NCBI GenBank assembly: GCA_017397895.1
Contig: JAFQHP010000049.1
Location: 18,461 to 82,460, forward strand
Origin: Clostridia bacterium
GTDB taxonomy: Bacteria; Bacillota; Clostridia; Christensenellales; Aristaeellaceae
Direction: 5' to 3'
Length of the DNA stretch: 64,000 bases
In this document: positions 52,782 through 60,874 of the stretch, in pieces
Position numbering within the stretch: position 1 is the stretch's first letter
How the letters are laid out: each line of letters begins with the position of its first letter
The notes under the pieces: generated by a model
The model's input: the letters and a program-made list of their open reading frames with translations, nothing else
Told to the model about the DNA's origin: nothing
Databases searched by the model: none
Translations under genes and position numbers: made by a program

Positions 52782-52785
52782 CGGA

Positions 52786-53037
52786 GCAGGAGGAGCCTCG
52801 CGCCCTGTACCCCCACGGCAGGGATATCATCCCTGCACCCATCCTGCGATGGACAGCCTTACAAAACAAACTTGCTTCCGCATGAATATTGAGGAACGAC
52901 GACAAGAAAGCCCACGGGCACAATGAAAACGAAAAAAGAGCGGTTGAGAGAATAAATTCTCTCACCGCTTCTTTTTATCGTTTTCCCCGGATGCAAAGCA
53001 TCCGGCCGGCGGCGTGAACGCCGCCCAGCCCGTGGGG
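52786..53037 (+). repeat. composite intergenic repeat C-B-A (copy III)
   Basis: This unit is the reverse complement of the unit at 10084-10348. Module C is 52786-52925. Module B is a terminator at 52939-52975. Module A is the double hairpin (GGATGC-GCATCC and GGCGGCG-CGCCGCC, then CAGCCCGTGGG). Compared with copy II, stems are kept while bases differ. No gene is present in the 518-base gap from 52782 to 53300; it is filled by this copy and the next. Confidence 0.75.
52939..52975 (+). terminator. terminator after the symporter, inside the repeat
   Basis: AGCGGTTGAGAGAA pairs with TTCTCTCACCGCT, with one bulge and a three-base loop, followed by CTTTTTATCG. Confidence 0.85.
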
Positions 53038-53129
53038 TGAGCGGCAGTGCCGCTTCCCACCCGCAATGGAACAATTATCACTTGCAATCGGGTCTCTGCG
53101 TGCGGCAGGCAATCCCGCCGTCAGCCTGC

Positions 53130-53300
53130 GGCTGCCACCTCCCTTTCACAAGGGAGGCTTTTTCGTATTCCTCAAGCTGCAGCGGGAAACTGTTTGTGCT
53201 ATCAGCCAACCACTTCCGCAGTCGGGTCCAGGGTACCACCCTGGCCGCAGATGGGTTCAGGGCACGGCCCTGGTGCAGGGGTGAAACCCCGCATGGTTCC
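53130..53300 (-). repeat. diverged intergenic repeat, module C with terminator-like stem (copy IV)
   Basis: A stem CCTCCCTTTCACAAGGGAGG followed by TTTTT leads into a C-type module in the same direction as copy II (GCGGGAAACTGTTTG, AACCACTTCCGCAG, CCAGGGTACCACCCTGG and a further CAGGGCACGGCCCTG palindrome). It lies head to head with copy III and runs up to the stop of the next leftward gene. Confidence 0.65.
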
Positions 53301-53567
53301 TTACACAGTATGCTTTACACGGTCCTTTTCTTCTGCCCGCTTGGCGTTATTGAAACGGTCCAGCGTGCCCACCAGATACCCGGTAATACGGCGGATGCGC
53401 TGGAAGGGGGCAGGGCCAAAGTCATAGGAAAGCTCCACATATTCCCCGTCCACGGTAATATCGATTCCCTGGGGCGTTGCGCCGAACTTTTGCCGGGCAC
53501 GCTGGATATACGCATTGATTTCTTCCTGGGGCAGCACGCCGCCCTTAACGTTCACTTGGCATTCCAT
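53301..53567 (-). CDS. small stand-alone protein with an NrdD-like glycyl-radical C-terminus
   Basis: 88 aa from the ATG with GGTGG upstream; a longer reading from 53603 would include a TATAAT box. The last 30 residues, with RITGYLVGTLDRFNNAKRAE then KDRVKH, match the C-terminal glycyl-radical loop of class III (anaerobic) ribonucleotide reductase NrdD, where an Arg-x-x-Gly-Tyr-Leu segment holds the radical Gly. The equivalent here is Gly63. The N-terminal half is a small alpha/beta unit without the catalytic Cys barrel. It might be a spare radical domain, as GrcA is for pyruvate formate-lyase, or only a fold relative. Confidence 0.6.
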   Translation of the reverse strand: MECQVNVKGGVLPQEEINAYIQRARQKFGATPQGIDITVDGEYVELSYDFGPAPFQRIRRITGYLVGTLDRFNNAKRAEEKDRVKHTV

Positions 53568-53688
53568 AGGCTTTTCCACCTTCCTTTCAATTTGATTATA
53601 CACCGCTTTTGCTTTCTTGTAACAGGAAAAAGAAAATATTTTTTCCTGCTTTGGGTCATACTGAAAAGGCAGAAAGGCAGGAGACGGT

Positions 53689-55185
53689 ATGCAAAAAGCG
53701 AAGCTGACCGATCAGTTTGACCATAACCGGAATCTGATTCAAAATGCGGTACAGATCCAGAAAAACGAAGACATGAAGTTCCGTCAGTTTTCCATCGCCG
53801 GGCACAAGGCGGCCGTGGTGTTCATTGACGGCATGGTGGATTTGACCCGCCTGCAGCACTTCATTCTCTCCCCCTGCATGCAGGTCGCCGCCTTCCCCGA
53901 AAACGTATCCATCGCCGATCACCTGTCTGGCCAGGTGCTGGAAATTGCCTCCCTGGACTGGACGGAGGAGATGGATATGCTGCTGCTGCGCATCTGCCAG
54001 GGGGATGCAGCCATATTGTGCGACGGGATGCAGGGCGCACTGATTGGCGAAGTGAAGGGCTATGCCAGAAGAAGCGTGGGCCAGCCGGTGAACGAAACGG
54101 TGGTGATGGGCCCCCACGAGGGCTTTTGCGAAACCATGCGGGACAACGTGGTGCTCATCCGCAAAATCCTGCGCACCCCCGCCCTCATCAGCGAAGCGGT
54201 GATGATCGGCGACCAGACCCCATCCCGGGTGTGTATTCTGTATTTAAACGGCGTGGCGCCCATGGAATCCGTGGACGAAATCAAGCGGCGCATTGCCAAC
54301 TGCCATGTGGACCATGTATCCTCCCTGGGCATGCTGGAGCAATTGTTGGAGGACAACCCTTTTTCCCTCATGCCCCAGGCCGTCACCACCGAACGGCCGG
54401 ACCGGGCCGCCAGCTTTCTTTCCGAAGGGCAGGTGGTGATCCTGATGGAAAACGCCCCCACGGCGCTGGCGATGCCCGCAGGGCTCTTTCACCTCTACCA
54501 CGCCCCGGACGATACCTCCATGCGCTGGCAGTACGGCACCTTTCTGCGGCTGCTTCGCATGGCAGGCATGCTGATTGCCCTGTTTTTGCCGGCGGTGTAT
54601 GTGGCCATGACCGTCTTCCACCCTGAGGGCATGAGCCTTTCCCTGCTCACAAGCGTATTGGAAAGCCAGTCCAAGGTGCCCATGACGCTGTTTCCCTCCA
54701 TGCTGCTGATGCTGCTGGCCTTCAGCCTCATCAACGAGGCCGGAGCCCGGGTGCCTGGGGCCATGGGGGCCAGCCTGTCCATTGTGGGGGGCATCATCCT
54801 GGGCCAGGCCGTAGTGGAGGCGGATATGTTCAGCCCGCTTTTGATTGTGGTGGTGGCCATTTCCGGCCTTGGCACCTATGCCATGCCCACCTATCCCCTC
54901 ACCATGGCCATCCGCATTATGCAGCTGATGCTGGTGGTGCTGGCCGGGCTGGCGGGCTATCCCGGCATCATCATGGGCGCGTTTTTACTGCTGGTGCGCA
55001 TCTGCGGGCTGACAAGCCTTGGCCATCCCTACCTCTCTCCCCTGTCCCCCGCCCGGCCCGCCAATCCGGATTTGATTGTGCGCCTGCCCATCTGGCGGCA
55101 GCGGCTGCGGGGGTACATGGCCAATGCCTTCCGTATGCAAAGGACCACAGGCCCCATGCGGGCCTGGGACAAGGAGGAAAAATGA
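53689..55185 (+). CDS. gerA: spore germination receptor subunit, GerA family
   Basis: 498 aa with AGGAG five bases before the ATG. The soluble N-terminal half has HKAAVVFIDGMVDLTRLQHF, RSVGQPVNETVVMGPHEGF and IRRILRTPAL-like segments typical of GerA proteins. The C-terminal half has four to five membrane segments, including LRMAGMLIALFLPAVYVAMT, and the conserved LLAFSLINEAGARVPGAMGA. The A subunit works with GerB and GerC in the inner spore membrane to sense germinants. The stop overlaps the gerB start. Confidence 0.95.
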   Translation: MQKAKLTDQFDHNRNLIQNAVQIQKNEDMKFRQFSIAGHKAAVVFIDGMVDLTRLQHFILSPCMQVAAFPENVSIADHLSGQVLEIASLDWTEEMDMLLLRICQGDAAILCDGMQGALIGEVKGYARRSVGQPVNETVVMGPHEGFCETMRDNVVLIRKILRTPALISEAVMIGDQTPSRVCILYLNGVAPMESVDEIKRRIANCHVDHVSSLGMLEQLLEDNPFSLMPQAVTTERPDRAASFLSEGQVVILMENAPTALAMPAGLFHLYHAPDDTSMRWQYGTFLRLLRMAGMLIALFLPAVYVAMTVFHPEGMSLSLLTSVLESQSKVPMTLFPSMLLMLLAFSLINEAGARVPGAMGASLSIVGGIILGQAVVEADMFSPLLIVVVAISGLGTYAMPTYPLTMAIRIMQLMLVVLAGLAGYPGIIMGAFLLLVRICGLTSLGHPYLSPLSPARPANPDLIVRLPIWRQRLRGYMANAFRMQRTTGPMRAWDKEEK

Positions 55186-56273
55186 GCACACCACCCACCC
55201 GGCGCACCCATACCGCTGTCCATTCCCGGGAGGCCGCTTTGAACCTGCGCCAGGCAGCCGCACTGAAAAACCAGTTCACCCTTTCCGCCCTGCACCTGTA
55301 TGCCCAGCTGATTGCCGGCTTTGCCTTCATGCTATACCGCCACGTCAGTACCCCGGGGTATATGAGCGTAATGCTGCTTTTCCTTCCCCTGTGGGCAGGG
55401 TATGCCCTCAGCTGCCATCTGCGGAGAAAATGCGGCCTGATGGAAAAAAGATGCGGCCGCTTTGCCAAGGGGCTTCTATCCCTGTGCCTGTTTCTGGACG
55501 CCCAGATGAGCCTGTACGCCTTCACCGAAATTGTGCGGGAGCTGCTGCCCGATTACAACAGCGCCCTGATTTCCCTGGTATCGCTCCTGTGCGTGCTGCC
55601 CTCCCTGCGCAACCAGAACGCCCATGCCCTGCCCACCCTGTCCCATTTTCTGCGCTGGCCCATGGCAGTGGGCTTTTCCTTTTGCATGCTGGGGGCAGCC
55701 CGCCAGGGCGAAACGGGACATCTGTTCCCCCTGTTCGGTTCCGGCGGAATGAAAATATTCTCCGGCGCATGGTGGCTGTGCTCCTGCCTCAGCGCCGCCC
55801 TGACGCCCCTGTATGCCCATTCCTCCGCCGCAACCCGATCCCAGGAAAGAAAAAACCTGCGTTCGCTGCTGCTGGGCCTTTTCGCCGCAGCTGCCACCGC
55901 CCTGCTTTCCGCCTGGCTCATACCCTATTATTTCCTGGCCCGGCCGGACACCGTGGGCAGCCACCTGATGATCACCCTGCGCATCAACCCCTCCCTTCTT
56001 TCCTGGTCCTGTCAGGTGTGCCTGATGCTGATGCTTCTGCTCATCAGCCTGGCCTGCGCCCTCAGCCGCAGCCGCTATTTACTTTCCCATGCCCTGGGCA
56101 GGCCTGTCAGCGGATGGGCCGGGCTGATCCTGGTGCCCTTGCCCGCCCTCTCCACCGACCTTGCCCACCAGCTGGTCACCCTGCTTTCGCCGCTTCGCAC
56201 CTTGCTGATGGTGCTGGCACTGCTCCTGCTTTCCATAACCGGCAAAAACATCAAGGAGGAAAATGCAGCATGA
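55182..56273 (+). CDS. gerB: spore germination receptor subunit, GerB family permease
   Basis: 363 aa with about ten hydrophobic segments spread along the protein, as in the amino-acid-permease-like B subunits that form the germinant site. The N-terminal 30 residues are basic and cytoplasmic. Overlaps of four bases with gerA and gerC show one tightly coupled operon. It is a divergent member; the assignment relies on topology, length and operon position. Confidence 0.88.
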   Translation: MSTPPTRRTHTAVHSREAALNLRQAAALKNQFTLSALHLYAQLIAGFAFMLYRHVSTPGYMSVMLLFLPLWAGYALSCHLRRKCGLMEKRCGRFAKGLLSLCLFLDAQMSLYAFTEIVRELLPDYNSALISLVSLLCVLPSLRNQNAHALPTLSHFLRWPMAVGFSFCMLGAARQGETGHLFPLFGSGGMKIFSGAWWLCSCLSAALTPLYAHSSAATRSQERKNLRSLLLGLFAAAATALLSAWLIPYYFLARPDTVGSHLMITLRINPSLLSWSCQVCLMLMLLLISLACALSRSRYLLSHALGRPVSGWAGLILVPLPALSTDLAHQLVTLLSPLRTLLMVLALLLLSITGKNIKEENAA

Positions 56274-57421
56274 AAAAATGGACGCTGATGGTGCTTGCCT
56301 GCCTTTGCCTCTTTCTTTCCGGCTGCATGAGCCGTGAGGTGGAGGAGCAGCTGCTGGTGATCGTCATGGGGGTGGATATGGAGGAAAACGGCCATTACAC
56401 CCTTTCCGTCAAGGTGCCCAGCAACACCTCCGGCGGCCAGGATTCCTCCTCCTCCAAAGAGGCGGAAAAGGGCGGCAACCAGATGGGCTACCTTACCCTC
56501 CACGCCTCCGCACCCCAGTTTGCCCGGGCCACGGAACTACTGCTTGCCACCACCCCCCGCAGCCTGAACTTCAGCCAGGTGCAGGAGATTGTCATCGGCA
56601 AAAAGCTGGCGCAGAGCGATCAGTTTCCCCTGCTTTTGCAGCAAATCTACGCCCTGCCCCGCATCCGCACCCAGGCCATCATGGTGGTGTGCGAAGAGGA
56701 CGCCAAGGGCTTTGTGGAGGAGCAAAAGCCCTATGTGGGCTCCCGCCTGAGCCGGTATATTGAGGTAAGCATCCTCAATTACGCCGGCAAGGGCTTTGTG
56801 CCCACCACCACCCTTTCCCAAACGCTGCAGGAAATGGGCTATGGCTGGCGGGATCCGCTGTTGATCCTGGGGGCTCTGCCCAAGGAGGAAACGAAAAAAG
56901 AGGACACAGAAAACGTGCTGAACGTGGACGTCGGGGAGCTTGCCCCCACCAGTGTCAACGCCGTGAAGCTCTACGGCGCTGCCGCCACCGACGGCATCAA
57001 GGTAAGCGGCACCCTCACCGGCTATGAAATGGCGCTGGTGAACCTGCTTCGGGGCCATGCCCAGTCCCTGACGCTGACGGACGATAAAGGCTTTGCGCTG
57101 CCTGTGTATGTGCGTGCCCCCGCCACCCGCACCGTGGATGTGGCAAACAGCGAAATGACGCTGGGGATCCAGCTGATGTGCGAGGTGCACTATGTGGCCG
57201 ACCTGCCCCCGGACCCGGAGCAAATTGCCCGGCAATTACAGACAGAGATCACCGATATGGTGAAAAAGCTGCAATCCCTCCGCTGCGACGGCCTGGGGTT
57301 TGGGGATATTGCGGTGCGCCGTTTTCTCACCATCCGGCAGTGGGAAGATTTTCACTTCCGGGAAAAATACGAAACCGCCGGGGTGGACGTGCAGGTGCAG
57401 GTGCGCCTGAAGCGGGAATAA
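56270..57421 (+). CDS. gerC: spore germination lipoprotein, GerC family
   Basis: 383 aa. A lipoprotein signal (TLMVLACLCLFLSGC, lipid-bearing Cys21) is followed by the Ger(x)C pattern: QLLVIVMGVDMEENGHYTLS, then PRSLNFSQVQEIVIGKKLAQ, LSRYIEVSILNYAGKGFVPT and the C-terminal domain ending RLKRE. AAGGAGG lies upstream. It is the third subunit of the receptor and is followed by a terminator. Confidence 0.95.
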   Translation: MKKWTLMVLACLCLFLSGCMSREVEEQLLVIVMGVDMEENGHYTLSVKVPSNTSGGQDSSSSKEAEKGGNQMGYLTLHASAPQFARATELLLATTPRSLNFSQVQEIVIGKKLAQSDQFPLLLQQIYALPRIRTQAIMVVCEEDAKGFVEEQKPYVGSRLSRYIEVSILNYAGKGFVPTTTLSQTLQEMGYGWRDPLLILGALPKEETKKEDTENVLNVDVGELAPTSVNAVKLYGAAATDGIKVSGTLTGYEMALVNLLRGHAQSLTLTDDKGFALPVYVRAPATRTVDVANSEMTLGIQLMCEVHYVADLPPDPEQIARQLQTEITDMVKKLQSLRCDGLGFGDIAVRRFLTIRQWEDFHFREKYETAGVDVQVQVRLKRE

Positions 57422-57424
57422 AAA

Positions 57425-57450
57425 AACGCCTGTTTTCACAGGCGTTCTTT
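57425..57450 (+). terminator. terminator after the ger operon
   Basis: AACGCCTG pairs with CAGGCGTT across a six-base loop and is followed by CTTTTGCTTTT. Confidence 0.85.
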
Positions 57451-57460
57451 TGCTTTTGTA

Positions 57461-59560
57461 TCATTCTTCCTTATTGCAGATGCAGGGGCTGTAGGTGCTG
57501 CAGGTATAATTCCAGCACACCTCGCACAAATGCTCGTTATAGTCGTTCACCGCTTCGTAGCAGCTGGTACAGCTGGGCTTGCAGGTGGAATGATCCCCTT
57601 CGCAGCGGGGGGTCCAGCAGAATTCGCACTCCCCGTGCCCTTCTTCGCAGGATTGCTTTCCGCAGCTGCCGGGACAGGCGCCGTGGTTATCCCAATCGCA
57701 CAGGTAGCCGCCGCAGGCATCGCATTTCACATGATTGGAGCTGGTGCAAACATAATCGGTGCAGTCAGGATTGGGGCAGGGGCCATGCCCGCCCTGGCAC
57801 ACATAACCTTCCTGGCACCTGTCACAAAGCCCATGCTCGCCGTCCTGGCAGGCATTATGCCCGCATTCCAGCTGACTGTGATCTGCGCCGTTGCAAAGCG
57901 CCTGGCCGCAGCCCGGACAGGCCGCATGATCTGCATCCACATAATCGTCACCGCAGGTCCAGTGGCCGCAGGAGGTTTTATGGTCTTCTGTAATCAGGAT
58001 CTCCGCGCCGCAGCCGTCGCACACATACACGCCGCATTCGCCGCTGTTATAGCCGTGGCCGCCCTGGCACGCATAGCCGCTGCCGCAGATGGTGCAGGGG
58101 CTGTGGTCCATGTCGTCGCAATTGTAATGCCCGCAGGCCAGCGTGCTGTGATCACCCAGGCAGATATAGCCGGTGCAATTGGGATTGGGGCACCGGTGTG
58201 CCTCCTCCGTTTCCACTTCCTCCTGGCATTTGGGACAGACAATCGGAGCGGGGGTGGGCTCAGCCGTAGGTTCCGCAGTGGGTTCAGCCGTAGGTTCCGC
58301 AGTGGGCTCGGCAGTGGGCTCGGCAGTGGGTTCGGCCGTAGGCGCCACAGTAGGTGCCGGCGTTACCATCTGGGTGGGGGCCGGGGTCACTTCCTGTTTC
58401 GTATAGCCGCACTGGCCAAGGCCGGTGCCGTGCCGGTCGCCATCGCACAGATAACCGTCGCAGTACCGGCAGCCGTAATGCATACCTTCTTCGTCCTGGC
58501 AATGCATGCCGCAGCGGCCCGGTTGATGCTGGCCGGCCCGGCCGCAGAAGGAGCAGGCGCCGCCCGGCTGGCCTTGCAGCAGGCTCATGGCTGCGCACAG
58601 GCGCAGGAAGGAAGCCGTCCGGTCGGTATGGGTCTTTGCCGGCTCATTCTCTGCCGGCGCTTCGGGCTGGGTTACCTGCCCGTTTTCCGATACCAGGGTA
58701 TAGCCCGTGGCGGTGCCGTTTTCGCACACCAACAGGTTCACTTCGCCTTCGCCTGTAAAGGTTACATCGCCGCTTGTATCCACCTGGGCCGCAGCTAAAT
58801 GATCGTTGATGATCAGCTTGTCGCCCACGGTTACAAACTGCGCGGCAAATACGGCCTGGTTCTTTTCTTCGTCCCAGCGAATCAGCACTGCATTGCTGGT
58901 GTCATCTTCTCCCAGCAGGCCCACAAGCAGGCCGGGATTCTCCCGGCCGCCCACGGCATAGCTGAACACAGAAGCATCGGGCTGGGAAGACAGGGACAGC
59001 AGGGCCGATTGCTCGTTCAGCCGGATCATCAGCTCCGTGCCGTCGCCCTTGAGGTTATTGCCAACGAACAGGCCGGTGTTGTTCACCAGCCGGTTCACCT
59101 TATTCCGGTAGGCTGCATCCTCCGGCGCCAGCATGCTGAAATTCAGCTGGCCCTGATTGACGCCATAGCCGGTCACGTTCTCTTCCGCTCCCCGCCAGTA
59201 CCAGTCCCCGGGCACATCCTGCCAGGCGGCATTCAAACCGGCACCGGTCAGGCAATAATCGGCCTGACGGTTCTGTGCCAGGAAATCATCCCCCAGGCAG
59301 GCCAATTCCCCTGCCTGACGCTTGGCCATTTCCTGTTGAAGTTTTTCCTTCAGCGTCGCGTCAAATTCCCGACCGGTATTATAGCCGTCTTCAACGGACT
59401 GCAGCTGCGTTTGCAGCATAGCTGCCGCTTCCGAGGCAGGCATATTACCGGAAAATTCCGCAATATTGCGGGTATACACCGCAGCAAATGCGTTGACCGG
59501 CACCACCATCACCAGCACCATGGCCAATGCAAGCATTCTTCTTGCGATATTCCATTTCAT
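57461..59560 (-). CDS. secreted cysteine-rich protein with Pro-Thr-Ala-Glu linker
   Basis: 699 aa from the ATG with GAGGG seven bases upstream. A signal peptide (MLALAMVLVMVVPVNAFAA) leads to a soluble N-terminal domain of about 290 residues. A small Cys/His segment follows, then a linker of eight or so repeats of Pro-Thr-Ala-Glu, then about 260 residues with 43 Cys and many His in knuckles such as CxxC, CGHxxC and CxGxHG. No named family is recognised. The spacing suggests multiple zinc-binding units or disulfide knots outside the cell. It could be a metal sink or surface adhesin. Confidence 0.75.
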   Translation of the reverse strand: MKWNIARRMLALAMVLVMVVPVNAFAAVYTRNIAEFSGNMPASEAAAMLQTQLQSVEDGYNTGREFDATLKEKLQQEMAKRQAGELACLGDDFLAQNRQADYCLTGAGLNAAWQDVPGDWYWRGAEENVTGYGVNQGQLNFSMLAPEDAAYRNKVNRLVNNTGLFVGNNLKGDGTELMIRLNEQSALLSLSSQPDASVFSYAVGGRENPGLLVGLLGEDDTSNAVLIRWDEEKNQAVFAAQFVTVGDKLIINDHLAAAQVDTSGDVTFTGEGEVNLLVCENGTATGYTLVSENGQVTQPEAPAENEPAKTHTDRTASFLRLCAAMSLLQGQPGGACSFCGRAGQHQPGRCGMHCQDEEGMHYGCRYCDGYLCDGDRHGTGLGQCGYTKQEVTPAPTQMVTPAPTVAPTAEPTAEPTAEPTAEPTAEPTAEPTAEPTPAPIVCPKCQEEVETEEAHRCPNPNCTGYICLGDHSTLACGHYNCDDMDHSPCTICGSGYACQGGHGYNSGECGVYVCDGCGAEILITEDHKTSCGHWTCGDDYVDADHAACPGCGQALCNGADHSQLECGHNACQDGEHGLCDRCQEGYVCQGGHGPCPNPDCTDYVCTSSNHVKCDACGGYLCDWDNHGACPGSCGKQSCEEGHGECEFCWTPRCEGDHSTCKPSCTSCYEAVNDYNEHLCEVCWNYTCSTYSPCICNKEE
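58254..58344 (-). repeat. 12-bp tandem repeat coding for the Pro-Thr-Ala-Glu linker
   Basis: About seven to eight copies of a 12-bp unit (plus strand GGTTCGGCAGTG, with third-base variants) encode PTAE. Third-position changes between units show selection on the protein as well as repeat slippage. It is coding sequence, not a CRISPR array. Confidence 0.85.
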
Positions 59561-59661
59561 ATTCATTCCCTCTTTCATGAGCGTATTCTCAAATAATTAT
59601 AATAGAAAGTCCAGCGAATCACAAGATCTTTTTGTGTTCCTCCTCTCCGGGCAAAGAAAAA

Positions 59662-59684
59662 CCCCCGCTCCACAGCGGCGGGGG
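59662..59684 (-). terminator. terminator after the DUF4003 gene
   Basis: On the minus strand CCCCCGC pairs with GCGGGGG across a short loop and is followed by TTTTTCTTTG. Confidence 0.85.
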
Positions 59685-59691
59685 AGATAAT

Positions 59692-60654
59692 TCAGTTAGA
59701 AACCGCAGCGGCGGCCCCGGCTGCGGCGGCCGCAGCAGCCGCCTGCTGGGCAATCACCATGGCCAGGGTGCTGCTGATAACGGCGGCATCCATACCGCTG
59801 CGGGCGCCCCGGGCGCAGGAAACAATCATGGCAGCGTGCATCAGCCGCATTTTCTTGCCCATGCCGAAGAACCCATAGCCCTTCTGGCCGGCCAGGAAGG
59901 CGTCTGCTTCCATAATATCCGCCGCCACTTGCCGCAAATCTCCTTCCATCATGGCCAGGGCAGCCAGGGTGGGCAGCTCATAATACTTGCCGTACTTGCC
60001 GCCAATGCGCTCAATTTCGTCAAACAATTCGCACACCCGCCCCGCATTCAGCCGGGGATTTGCCGCCTGCAGCGCCAGCATGTGGGATATTGCCTGCACC
60101 GGATTGCCGGCGCCAAAGCGGCGTTTGAGCAGCGCATACCCTTCTTCCATGTCCATCATCAGCGCATCATCGCTTTTTTCCGAAGCAGCCATCATCAGGG
60201 CATACACGCTGTCTTCGGAGGAGGTCAGGAAGGGATGTTCCTTGCGCATCCGGCGGTAAATTTCCTTGCCCCGTGCCACTATATGTGCCATATCCTCCCC
60301 GCCGGGCAAAAGCAGTGCTGCCAGTACCAGATAATCGGAGGCCATGAACTCCTTTTTCATCTGCTCATAGCTGGCAAGGGCCTTTTCCAGCTCCGCTTCC
60401 GGGTTTTCCGTCATGGACAGCATACAAATCACCGGCGCCTGCAAAAGGCTTCTGAAATTGGAAAAGATGCCGGTCTTTTCCTTCAGCACCGCCCTGCATT
60501 CCTCCAGCCTTTCCGCCCGGGCTTCCATGCCCCGGCTGAGAAACAAATTGGCACACACGGGGTACATATAGCCGTTGGCCATTTTCAAGGTGCTTTTCAC
60601 CGCATCCCGGTTGACGATATACTGTTCACAATATTGCTGCAAATCCGCTCTCAT
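59692..60654 (-). CDS. DUF4003 family protein
   Basis: 320 aa from the ATG with GAGGGG upstream. The all-helical sequence with YMYPVCANLFLSRG near the start, then FLTSSEDSVYALMMAASEKS and MLALQAANPRLNAGRVCELF, matches DUF4003, a Firmicutes family of unknown function. The C-terminus ends in a very Ala-rich tail (about 16 Ala in 20 residues). It ends at its own terminator and is divergent from the TIR gene. Confidence 0.8.
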   Translation of the reverse strand: MRADLQQYCEQYIVNRDAVKSTLKMANGYMYPVCANLFLSRGMEARAERLEECRAVLKEKTGIFSNFRSLLQAPVICMLSMTENPEAELEKALASYEQMKKEFMASDYLVLAALLLPGGEDMAHIVARGKEIYRRMRKEHPFLTSSEDSVYALMMAASEKSDDALMMDMEEGYALLKRRFGAGNPVQAISHMLALQAANPRLNAGRVCELFDEIERIGGKYGKYYELPTLAALAMMEGDLRQVAADIMEADAFLAGQKGYGFFGMGKKMRLMHAAMIVSCARGARSGMDAAVISSTLAMVIAQQAAAAAAAAGAAAAVSN

Positions 60655-60835
60655 GTTTGTCCCCTCTGTTTTCTTCAGCATCCTGCAGCCCTTTCCCGGC
60701 TGCAGGAATATTATAGCAGATTCAGCCTAAAGAGAAAAGAAAATCAGCTTCATTTGTCGTCAATACTGCTTCAATTGTCATGTGGTTCACACCGCAGCTT
60801 TCATCGGACAGGTAGATTTTTATCCCGCCCTGTGG

Positions 60836-60841
60836 TATGAT
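60836..60841 (+). promoter_or_regulatory. possible -10 box for the TIR-STAND gene
   Basis: TATGAT lies 34 bases before the ATG; no good -35 box is seen at 16-18 bases. The preceding 130 bases are AT-rich and hold no gene. Confidence 0.4.
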
Positions 60842-60874
60842 GAACTATATACAACAGAAAAGAGGCCTATCATC

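Noticed and set aside
53689..57421. 781-codon frame spanning gerB and gerC
   Set aside because: Its first 400 codons are out of frame with the real gerB; gerC starts at the ATG at 56270 with a lipoprotein signal.
58254..58344. Short regular repeats as a possible CRISPR array
   Set aside because: The 12-bp units are contiguous, in frame, and encode PTAE; there are no spacers and no cas genes in the window.
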